A stretch of DNA of 64,000 nucleotides from Pithys albifrons albifrons (taxonomy: Eukaryota; Chordata; Aves; Passeriformes; Thamnophilidae), in assembly GCF_047495875.1 (NCBI RefSeq), contig NC_092475.1, positions 10,568,501 to 10,632,500 of the forward strand, given 5' to 3'. The translations under genes were made by a program, and so were the position numbers. Under the pieces are notes generated by a model that saw nothing but the letters and a program-made list of their open reading frames with translations, was not told where the DNA came from and did no database searches. Below, in pieces: positions 25,626 through 35,996 of the stretch (position 1 is the stretch's first letter; each line of letters starts with the position of its first letter).

Positions 25626-28510
25626 TGGGGGCTTTTTTGAAGGGCATGTGCACAAGTGAATATGTATTTTGGCACTGAGCCATTTTCAGCATTGAAACTC
25701 CCCGGAGACAAGTGTGTGAGCAAGATCCTGTGTGAACACCCAGCTCTGCAGGCATTGAAACACCAGTTGGTGCATGGGGTGATTTGCATGCTCATTTTGC
25801 TTCTATTCAGCACTCATCCCACATGCATTTGTGCAAAGGAGATCACACTCCTGCGCCGGAAAGTTAAGTGTTGTCTCTGTGCATTGCCATTCAGCATTGG
25901 TTTTTCATGAACAATAACAGCCTTTTGGGATAAGTGGCACTCAAAGAGGATTCAAAGCTGGTTTCCTCGTATTCCAAGCAATCCTGCCATAGTAATGAAT
26001 CATAGTCATAGCTGGATTACTCACTGTTACTCATAACATCAGAGTTTAAATAAATGGAAAAAAAGAAATGGTTCATGCAGTGGATAATTGAGGGGTGGAA
26101 TTCACGTCCACTGGACATTGCACAGGCCAAAAACAGTGGTTGGTTCAGAAAAGGACTTAAATCCCAGAGGACAAACACAGCAGTGACTATCAAACATTAT
26201 TGTCCCTAGCTGCAGATGACCAGAAGTGGGGAGGATGTGCTGAGGAGATTGACACTCCCAGGTTGCCCTTTCATGTCGACTCCCCCCAGCAATGTGTGAG
26301 CCAGCCCTGGGAGCTCTGGACCCTCATTTCACCCTTGTGCAGCTGAATAAGGACCACAGACTGGAGTCTGACCCCGTCCCTGTGGCTATGACAGCCAAAC
26401 CCCAGCACCCACTATAGCAGTTCAGGGGATTTAGAGCTGTAGATGATCTAATATTGAGGAGTGGGGTTTTTTTAAGTAAGAAAAAAAAAGCAAGTCACAA
26501 GTGTGTCTAAGCTCAGCATTCTTATGGAGCTGTTTCAGGGACTGCTTTGGAAACCTACTGCTCTGTGCCTGCAAGTGTATTGACTTTGAAGAGTTAAATC
26601 CATTTATCACTTCTTAGGGTGACATTAAAGCCACATTATAGCAGCCAAGAGTTCAGGGTCCAAAGCACAGCAAGCAGCTTTGTGCAACTGGGGTTGCACA
26701 GACCCTCCAGATATGGAGCCTAAGATGTGGAAGCTTGTTATTTCATCTAACCTTCAGCAGCTGCAAGATCAACAGCAGCAGTTCACAGAGGCAAGTCATC
26801 CTCAGGACATGAACTCCCTACCTCCCTGATCCTCTTCTCCCACCAGCCCCTCTTAGTAGTTTCACCTTGTTCTGCAGTTATAAAGTTGTTTCTCAATGGC
26901 ACAGAAACTAAAAAAAAAAAAAAAGAACCCTCAACATTTCTTTCTCTAAGAAACCTATTGACAGGCAGATCCTGTGGATTCCTCCTAGTACAGCTATCTT
27001 TGAACTGAGGACTTCTTAGTGAAGTTGGGGAGTTTCCTGGGGTTTTACTGTTTTTTTCCTAAATTGATTGTGGAATTTTTAAACAAAGTTGGTGCCTCTG
27101 ATCTTTTCCTCAGCAGCTGCAAAATCTGTTTCTCCCCCCACAACTTGTTTCACAGAAACCAGGTATTGGAAAAATTAAAGGGGAAAAGACAGCAGCACCA
27201 TTTGCAGAGCCAACCTCACCTGAAAAAAAGGATCATTCCTATTGCTTTGTGAACAACCAAATATCCAAAAAGGCTTTGATCAAGTTTTGGGCTTATAATA
27301 TTTGTGAATTAAGGGGAACTGCCAAAGTTTACTCCGGATTTTGATTTGAATATTGGACACTCCTAAAGATCATTAATCCCCCACTGTTTGGTTCAGGTCC
27401 CTGCTGTGAAATACAGATTTCTTGTTATTTCTTGTGTGCAGACTTTATTTTTCCAAGTGTTCAACAAGAAAATGTCGTTTGTAGCTGTCTATTTTTTTTT
27501 CCTTTGGATTTTCCATGTGTTGCTCTACACCTTTTTGTTACAAGGATGCTGATCTCACCTCCACAACACTGACTGATTTCAGTGGACTATGACTGGACCT
27601 GGCCTGGCATTTTTAATGTTAAGTCTGTCTATAGTTACACAGAATGAAGTTACACTACTGTGAGTATAAACCCTTCCCTGGGCTGGGATACACAGGTGAG
27701 TGTGGCCATAGAATGAGAGAAACTTATAGGGATGAAACAACTCCCAGAGGCAGGATGGGTGTTTTTTGGAGTTATGTTAAAAATAGAAGATATATACACA
27801 ATTTAATTTTGGGATGTGCTATATTGTGTTTCCTCCTGAAACAACCAACAAAAAGTCCAGATGAAACGTTTTTATTAAGAAACCTCCTTCTTTCTTAAAA
27901 TCTACAAAAGTGATGAAAATCTTTACAAAACTTGTCCTGTGCAGAGTTCTAAACTCAGTTTGACTGTTTGGGGCCAGCCTGACAAGGCAAGGAGCAGCAT
28001 CCAAGTACTTAGGTGGCATTTTACTCCAATCCTTTTGAGGGACTTCTACACCAACCCAATCCCATTTATTTTACACTCAACCTTTCCAAATAATGTTGGA
28101 ACCAGAAAGTTATTTATGTGACCTGCTTAATTGAAAGAGCATTTGCTGTCAGTGATCAAATAAACTGTTATTGATCTTCAGCATTGGAGGCTACTCACAT
28201 GGAGCATTCTGGTACGTATTTTTCATTAAGACACTTCAGAAAAAAAAAAAGATCAGAAAGCAAGTGCAGCAAAAAAATATTCCTTTAGGGTACTGAGAGA
28301 AAAGAAATCAAAGAGGCTTGAGAGTGACTTCAGAGAAAAGAAACTGAAGAGCACAAAATAGCAACACCACCAATGATTACACAGAAATGTAAAGGCTTCA
28401 ATACACACAACATCCTGCTCCGAGCTCCCAGCAATCAGTGGAAAGCCCCCCGTTTTAAATAGCAGAGGAATGTCTTGGTTCTTTGTTTGGGCAAAAAAGA
28501 GATGAGTCAC
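25626..28510. other. Unique non-coding sequence
   Basis: An A-run lies at 26910-26924. At 27540-27605 a CTGATTTCAGTGGACTATG stretch faintly resembles the type B palindromic family. Open frames are below 90 codons and unremarkable. Confidence 0.4.
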
Positions 28511-28689
28511 AGGATCATAGAATCACAAAATGGGTCAGGTTGGAAGGGACCGTGGTGGGTCATCTGGTCCAAACTCCCTGCTCAGGCGGAGTCATCCCAG
28601 AGCACACGGCACAGGATTGTGCCCTGATGTATCTTGAATATCTCCACTAAGGGAAATTCCACAATCTCTCTGGGCAACATGTCCTGGGA
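28511..28689 (-). repeat. CR1 LINE 3' end fragment (older subfamily)
   Basis: GGATCATAGAATCACAAAATG then CAGGTTGGAAGGGACC is the reverse complement of a CR1 tail. ACTCCCTGCTCAGGCGGAG, TTGAATATCTCCACTAAGGG and CTCTCTGGGCAACATG place it in a different CR1 subfamily from the copies at 4.1 and 33.8 kb. It is truncated near 28689. Confidence 0.9.
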
Positions 28690-30279
28690 ATGAAAAAAGG
28701 TGCAGCAGTCAATAGGATTTCTGTTTTCGACCTGACCTGAACAAGCTCTCTGTGAGCCCTGGAGACTTACTCTCCCCTCATCTTTTCAATATAATTGGGC
28801 ACTGTTCTTCTTAACTCATCTAGAAAGTTAAGTTTGATCTTGGTTTGATCAGATGTTGAACGCCTAAGCCAGTTTGGGACTGAGTATTACACGGCAGGAT
28901 CCCTACATACTTGGATGATGTCAATGTCTACATCACTTTTCTCCCCTCTTAAACAAGTTAATAATTCTTTCCTTCTCTCTGTGAGTGAATCAAAGAATTG
29001 AAACAGTGGAAACAAGTGAAGATTTCATATGTGACAGTAACCAGATCATGGCTGCTCTGACTCTCCTGCTAAATAGGAAAGAGCCAGGGAGCAAAGTGCT
29101 ACTCCTGAGCTTGGCTGTACCCACAATGAAGGTTAGAGGCTGATTGTCTTGTATCAAATGCAAGGCTGATTGAGAGGCAGCAATTAATTTGTGAGGACTG
29201 TAAGGATCCAGGCTTTGAGCTCACGCCTTGATGCTTTTACTTAGCTGTACACAGATGTCAGATGTGACAGTCTTCAAATTCCAGCATTGGTGATTTTCCA
29301 CATTTTTGACTTTGAAAGTAGAAGCTGAAACACAAGTGGTGATTATTTGCAAGAAACTTTTGGATCCCAAGGGATCAGAGAGCAGAAGAAAGCCCTAGAT
29401 GTTAATTACTAGACGCTGAAAAGTTATCATTCCACACAGTGGAATGAAGTTTAAGATACATCTCATTTGTGACTAATTCTGTGACAAAGCTGTTGCTTAC
29501 ATCATGTCTGAGAGAGGGGGAAATACTGTCCTACTTTTACAGCTCAGACCAGAGGGTTCTGTTGTGTTATATTCCACTTCTTGCTACTTCTTCTGATTGT
29601 GCTTAGGAAAAAAAAAACCACTTAGAACTATGAAGACATCAAGGTCAGAATTATCTTTCAAACTAAGAAAGCATTCACAGTACTGGAGAGCTGCTGGGCT
29701 AATTTTTATACTCTTCTTAGTCTGTAAATTCACTGGGCTGTAAATAAGATCTAATTTTGCCATTCTTGGCTGGTTTTCCCCCTATTTTTAAGTGGAGTCT
29801 TATTCAAACTTCATTTTACAGCAGAATTCTTTTCAGTCTCTTAGGCCAACATACTTTATATTCTTCTTACTCTGTTTTTAAAAAAAATGAGATCAAACCA
29901 TGACTACACTTTCAGGCTACAGCCATTTTACTGATAGAATTACACAGCTCTAAAATATAAGGCTTATAATGGAAACACTAACATAGTCTTGACTCTGCTC
30001 TAATATCACTGAACTTCCTTTGGGGGTGAAGCTTTGCCTCAGGAACCTTAATTATCTGATGTGGTCAATTACTCCAAGATAATGATGATTTTATCAGGTA
30101 TTACTGCTCAAATATTTTACTATAGACAGGCTATTTAATTGCATTCCTGACCTACCAAAATGCTTACAGATGACTCAATTAAACACTAAGAAGAGGTAGG
30201 GGGAAGGGAGGGACAGCACTTAAAACCCTTGCTTATAGTTCATTTGGAGAATTTTGTTCCTCTTGAAAACCCTTTTTTG
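28690..30279. other. Unique non-coding sequence with one small hairpin
   Basis: A perfect inverted repeat CATTCCAC-ACA-GTGGAATG lies at 29428-29446 (8-bp arms, 3-base loop). Nothing else recognised. Confidence 0.45.
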
Positions 30280-30333
30280 CATCCATCCATCCATCCATCC
30301 ATCCATCCATCCATCCATCCATCCATCCATCCA
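30280..30333. repeat. (CATC)n microsatellite
   Basis: About 13 uninterrupted ATCC/CATC units over 54 bases. This is the purest and longest tetranucleotide repeat in the window and is probably polymorphic in length. Confidence 0.97.
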
Positions 30334-32924
30334 AACAAGTTGCACAGGTATTACTCAGAGAGAAAGTTTGAATAAACAAGCACAATATTAAGAGAAAGCA
30401 TGTCCAGCCTGTCTCTTGCTGAGGGATTAGGATTGGATCCTGAATAATTCCTGTGATGGATTAGCAAAATCATTTCAACATGCCTGATTGTCCCAGAGCA
30501 TGGTGAAAAAAAATTTCCACCAGATTCAGGTAAAGCAGAATTTTTAAGACAATAAGGAAATGCCTGTGTTGTTTTCTGGGGATAGTCTCAGCTCCTGTAG
30601 ATCCAGGTGTAATTCACCCCGGAGACACCTGGCTGGTCCCAGGTTCTCTCTGTTATCCTGGCAGATCCTGGTGCTGGGCTGACATTTGCCAGGGTGTGTG
30701 AGGTCACCCCAAGGACTGCTTTAATTGGCATCTCTGCTTCAGTGGCCACAATGGGCTGTTTCCCAGGCACAGAACTGCCGTGTCTTAGGAATGCTTTGGC
30801 TGAGCAGCAAAGCTCAGCCTTGGGTCCAACTCTGCCCTGGGTGCTTCTGCGTGGACAGCACAGACCTGGGAGAGCAAGGAGCTCCTTCCAGTGCCCTCAG
30901 ACAGGAAAAGAGGAGGGTGTTTCCCCTGCTAAGCAGTCAATTTGCTGCTGGTGAAATAGGAACTGTGAGCAAGATTTTGAGGGTAGATTATTTTCCCCTG
31001 CTGCTTACAATAATGTTACTGTAAGATTTTCAACAACTGTGTCAAGGACTCAGCCAAGATCCCTCAGAACAATGGCCAGGCTGCCCTTCCTTTCAGGGCT
31101 GCTGGAATTCTGTTGTGTTTCTCCACAAAGGTTCATTTGTCTTTCCATTCTGGAAATAATATGTATTGTTGCACTATTGTTGCACTATTGTTGCAAAAAC
31201 TGGCAGCAAATCCTCCTGAGCAGGAATGTGGTTACCCACTACTGTGTGAGGCTAACAGGAGGAGAGATGACATTGTATGAGGCTTTACTCAGAAAACTTT
31301 TCATGAGAATATTACCATTTTATGGGATTTCTCCACAGAATTTTCATGGGCAGCATTTTCATCATTTTCTGTTACATTTTCAGCCTCACTAATACTCAGT
31401 CACATTCCAAAGCACGGCATCCACAAATATTCCCAAATATAACCTAAATTGCCCAGGAAGGAAACAATTTTCCTATCTGAAATTAGAACAAAATATGATT
31501 CTGAAACGTCAAATTTTAGCAAACCTAAACGCTGCAGCAATTGGTTTGGATAAGTGAAAACAGTTCAGTTTGACTTTTAAAAATATTACTATCATTAGTT
31601 CTCATATCAAGATGAAAATTCATATTGAAACTGCTCTAATGTTTCCATTATGAAGTGGAGTAGCAACAGTCAAAGAAACAGAAAAATGCAGCAAAAAGTC
31701 CTAAGCACCATGTAATCCACCACGATTTTGCTCAACATTATGTAAGCAATTACAATTCTTAGTGAGTGAAATGGTGAACTGAGGCCAAAAAACGTGGGCT
31801 CTGTCCAAATAGTATCAAGACCAGCATCAGCCCAAAGAATTCTCTGTGGAAGTTGCCCTGCCTGTGGTGCCTCCTTTCACTGCCCACGGAGGATGGATGA
31901 AGATGTGCCTCTGTCACACAAACTGCTAGGGATGGTTTCTCAATTGCTTAAAGTAATTTTTATTTATGAAACCCAGGGCCTGTTGTACATCATACGCTGT
32001 GCCGTGGTGTTTGCGGGTGAAACTGCTTGACTCAGCCTGCCAGGCTGGAAATGAAGATCATCCTGTCCATCAAACAGGGGACAAAGAGAGGGCTCATTAA
32101 ATTGGTGCCTGTTGACACCCCTCTCCACACACCCCCTCACAAACCCAGACCCCTCCGAGCACTCACTTTTTTGCACCACTTTCCATACAACCCATCTCCC
32201 CCAGAACTTATTCCAAATACTGCAAATCAAATTTTTATGCCTGCAATGCTTCAGCTCTTTTTTACAGGACATACATATTTCAGATTTACCACTTAATACA
32301 ATTATAGTTCATTTAGCCAGCAATTACAGTAATAGGAAGACTGGCAACCACTGCCATTCAGACTGGAAAATCAATGTTGCACAGAGGTACTTTTATTCAT
32401 TGTGTGGAGTGCCTCCTTCATTAGATGCACGTACTCTGGATTCACTGGAAAAGTTTAAGATCACTCTCATTTTTATTATTTTTTTCTATTTATACTATTT
32501 GGTTTCCACACAGCAATACAGTGAATGTCAAGCTGAGGCCCCCTGCAACCTGATTTATTCTATGATTTGGTGAAACATTGGTTCTCTTCTTTCAGCAGAT
32601 CCATTTTCTATTGTGTTTCACTTGTCAGAGGACTTTGACAAGCCGTTTCTCAGAGGCAGCTCAAAATGTGGATGTCCACGAGCAGTGAAATAGAATCTTA
32701 TGAGTTTTTCTTAAACTTTTAGTACAATGTTTGCTTTTAGCCCAGATTCCATAAACTTCTGTCCAAGAAGGCATTTAAATAGGTGTTTCAGTTAATCCTT
32801 AATTTAACAGAGTTCTGAAGAATCCACATAAACATATGGCTACAGTTAAGCAAATGTGCACTAGACAAGAATGAAGTGCTGAATTACAGATGTAGTGCTT
32901 CCAAGAGAAAGCTAAGACTAAAAC
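30334..32924. other. Unique non-coding sequence
   Basis: The 30.58-30.96 kb part is relatively GC-rich with open frames on both strands but no domain. An 11-base tandem (ATTGTTGCACT, 2.8 copies) lies at 31165-31195. A block at 31960-32110 is repeat-free and keeps several CpGs (ATACGCTGTGCCGTGG, TTGCGGGTG), so it may be constrained. Confidence 0.4.
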
Positions 32925-33000
32925 CATGTCTCCTGAGTTTTAAATCCTCTCTCAGTCACTTAACCATGCTGCAGCAAACCTATGCAGGACTGATGATTTA
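32925..33000 (+). repeat. Possible MIR-type relic
   Basis: CCTGAGTTTTAAATCCTCTC followed by AGTCACTTAACC resembles the MIR segment 'cctgggttcaaatcctggctctgccacttac'. Short and diverged, so only tentative. Confidence 0.35.
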
Positions 33001-33365
33001 AATAGCTGTTACATTTGCATTTCATTATGGGAAAAATTAAGGCTTGCAGAGGGCAAAAAGGATCTGTAATTGTACCTGGAATATTCAGTTCCAAAAAGGA
33101 GGTGGCTAACAGTGGGAGGCTCCCTTTGTTGTTCAAAACAGAAAATCCTTAAATCCCTGCCATTACAGCAAGGAGTTGTTTCAGCAAGGAGAATAATGAT
33201 ATTTTTGCAGGTTGCCAAACTTTTGCAGTGGAAGAGCCTCTTGGCAGCAGATCCACTTGATTGGATGAGCATTACTGAATTTCCTCGTTGATCTGTTTGT
33301 CTCTGCATGGTGCCATCTTTTGATGGTGTTACATTATAGCCCCTTGTTCTTATGATAAATTATTT

Positions 33366-33407
33366 TAATCCATCATCAGAGCACACTCTTGCTCTAATGA
33401 TGGATTA
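33366..33407. other. 17-bp stem hairpin with 8-base loop
   Basis: TAATCCATCATCAGAGC, an 8-base loop (ACACTCTT), then GCTCTAATGATGGATTA. The arms pair at 16 of 17 positions; the odd pair is C-A on the plus strand but G-U if the minus strand is transcribed. A third copy of the arm core (GCATCATCAGAGTG) follows at 33415-33428. Stem and loop size are shorter than a usual microRNA precursor. Confidence 0.75.
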
Positions 33408-33817
33408 GGTCTATGCATCATCAGAGTGAGGAGCATTGATAATGTACCATTCGAACCCCCACTGACAGTGGAAAAATCTGCCAAAAGAATTAGTTTGCAC
33501 TGCACCAAAGTGAAACCAGAGATAAAGGTGCCATTACAGCCCACAGCAAAAATTCCATGCAGAAGAAGCAAGGCCAGCTCCAGTGGCATTCTGAGGGAAG
33601 AATAAAGATGGAGACATGGTTACTGAGCCTCATGGCAGTGCAGGGCCTGTGCTTTCACACCAGAGAGTTGTGCAACTGGGATAAACCTTGCCCAAAGGTG
33701 CAGGTGTGTTGTGTGAGTTCAGGGCTGCAGAAGCCCTAAATGGTGTCAGAGCAACTCTCTCTTGGTGCACAGAGTGTGAGGAGGCCTGAATTCATTAGAG
33801 GAGTGTACAGGGAGCTT
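33408..33817. other. Unique spacer
   Basis: No gene or repeat recognised, apart from the extra arm-like repeat near 33420 that belongs with the hairpin upstream. Confidence 0.4.
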
Positions 33818-34305
33818 ATAGAATCACAGAATCATGGAATAGTTCGGGTTGGAAAAGACCTTCTAGGTCATCTAGTTCCAACTACATGCCATAGGCAGCG
33901 ACAACTTCCACTAGTCCACGTTGCTCCAAGCCCCATCCAACCTGGCCTTGAACACTTCCAGGGACAGGACAGCCACAGCTTTTCTGGGCAACCTGTGTCA
34001 GGGCCTCACCACCCTCACAGGGAAGAATTTCTTCCTATCTGATCCAACCCACCCTCTCTCAGTTTAATGCCATTCCCCCTTGTTCTATCACTGCATCCCC
34101 TTATCTAAAGTCCTTCTCCATCTCTTTCAGAGCCCCTTTAGGTGCTGGAAGGTTCTATAAAGTCACCCCAAAGCCATCTTTTCTGCAGGTTGAACTACCC
34201 CAACTCTCACATTTTCCTCATAAGAGAGGTACTCCACCCCTCAGAGTATCTTCATGACCCCTTCTGGACTTATTTCAACATCCTACTGACATCCAGAGCT
34301 TCAGA
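33818..34305 (-). repeat. CR1 LINE 3' end, longest copy in window
   Basis: ATAGAATCACAGAATCATGG, GGGTTGGAAAAGACCTTCTA, CCATCCAACCTGGCCTTGAA, GACAGCCACAGCTTTTCTGG, TTTCTTCCTATCTGATCC and CATGACCCCTTCTGGACTTA follow the reverse-complemented avian CR1 3' region for nearly 490 bases. It is close to consensus and so comparatively young. Open frames of 80-100 codons over this stretch come from the repeat. Confidence 0.95.
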
Positions 34306-35851
34306 TAACTTGAAACTCTGCTGCCTGGCTCACAGGTCAGAGCAAATCCTTGGTGCAGGTGTCCCCCATTGTGCTCCTGTCTTGTAAAACCACACCTTGA
34401 GTTACAACTGCAATGATAAACATCAAGAAAATACTGAGCATCAAAGAAAACACACAAGAAATTGAGCAGTTTATAATTCACCTTCAGGTAAATCCATAAT
34501 ACAGAACATTAAACAATATTGGCATCATCAGGGGCTGGGCTCAACTCATCCTGTAATCTCAGCAATAAAAGTGAGTGAGTCTATTGGCACCTGGGTCCTC
34601 CAGGGACTCTCTGCACTGCACATCCAACATGTCAGTAAGTGCCTGGAGATCACTCTCAAACAGAGAATTTTCCACACTTTGAAAGGCAAACCACAGAACC
34701 TGAATATGGGAGTTAAATCTTTGACCCCTGTTTATGAGGCTGGTACTTTTGGATGCAGCCATCTGCCTCTCTCTGTCAAAACTGTCACACTTGCTCTTCA
34801 TGCTAGTTGAGCTATGTCAGCATTTTGCCTACCCATTTTTTCTTAGGGAGGTAGAAGAAACCTTGTAAACAAGAAGCAATGGAGAAATCTGCTGGGCTTT
34901 GCCAGAGTTGGGGACAGGGCTGAAGTTTTAGCAAGAGTTTTGGCAAGGAAAGGCTGTGTCCTGAAAAACAGAACTACTAAATAAGTAGCTATGCATTAAA
35001 GCTAATGATTTGCTGTGGTTTTGGTGGAAGAAGCTTTCTCCTCACTAACTGCCTTTGGCACATGGACTAGCCTGTCCATGGAGTTTCCTGAAACCAGGAA
35101 GGGAGGAGTGCATGTGTGAGAAAAGCAGCTGTTTCCCTTATTAGAGCAAAACACCTCACACTGCTTATCCCAAGTAGATACTGAGGATTTGGAACCACTG
35201 ATGACATTGAGACTTTTTCATCAACTTTGCTGAACATTTCATCAACTTACTGAATCAGTACCGTGTGTTAATCCCATGTCACTTTTGGGTTGTGCAGAGA
35301 ACAATCCCTGGCAAGTACCAGGACTGCAATTAATTATTCATGTAATGAATTAATGGATAGTAGGTCTAGGAAGTAAACTTCCTGAAGAATATAATAACAA
35401 TTTTTTTTTTTTTAGTGCATCCTCTGTAGAACAAGTCTGAGCACATCTCCTGTCTGGTATTTCCTCTGTAGTTACTGTCTCTTTAGCGAGGGCCTCACTG
35501 CTGCCTTTGTCCTGATCCGTAGAGATGAGCCAGGATGAGATTTGACCATGAAGGGGCATATGACATGGAGCTACAAGTTCTTCTTGACTTCTGATTGAAA
35601 CCCCTCTGCCAGCAATCCCAATGGCTGTGATTTATTGCTGTGTTATCATGCCTGTCTGCCTCATTACAGACTTTGAATTTTATCAGGCAGCCTGTCCTCT
35701 AGTGTCTGGTAACCAATTACTGTGGTCTGCAAAGGAGCCTGAGGTACTTTGCCAAATACTACTAATAAACTGGGAAAGAGCCTGAGCACAGCTTCAGGTT
35801 GCCTTAAGGAAATTCCAGGGAGCACTTTTCACTTTATTGTCTCGTTCACAG
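34306..35851. other. Unique non-coding sequence
   Basis: A T-run at about 35401-35413 is, on the minus strand, an A-run that follows a 70-codon open frame (35350-35559). No retrogene could be recognised there. Nothing else seen. Confidence 0.4.
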
Positions 35852-35996
35852 TATGAAGAGGGAATTATCTCAAAGAGTCATTCTTTACACAGAACTAAAC
35901 TCCCCTTTAAAGATCGTGCCACACTGGATTACTGCTCATGGACTTGCCTCCACCCAAAGGCTGCTGAACAATGTAGGAGTCTTTCAAATGACAACA
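35852..35996 (+). other. Candidate exon of unknown transcript
   Basis: Preceded by a pyrimidine-rich acceptor (TTTATTGTCTCGTTCACAG ending at 35851) and followed by ACA-GTGAGA, a good donor at 35997. A weaker donor lies at 35973 (AAT-GTAGGA). The phase-0 frame reads YEEGIISKSHSLHRTKLPF and stays open to 36025. A second frame is also open through this segment, so openness is weak evidence. No domain recognised and no linked exon seen. Confidence 0.15.

Noticed and set aside
30588..30954. GC-richer segment with frames on both strands, considered as an exon pair
   Set aside because: No acceptor and donor fit either frame, and no peptide was recognised.
32112..32573. 153-codon plus-strand open frame
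   Set aside because: Composition follows AT-rich local sequence, no recognisable motif, no supporting neighbour exon.
33740..34042. 100-codon frame resembling a conserved peptide
   Set aside because: It lies in a CR1 3' end read antisense; such peptides recur wherever CR1 occurs.
35350..35559. Minus-strand frame followed by an A-run, considered as a retrogene
   Set aside because: No parent protein recognised, no polyadenylation signal before the A-run, no target duplication seen.
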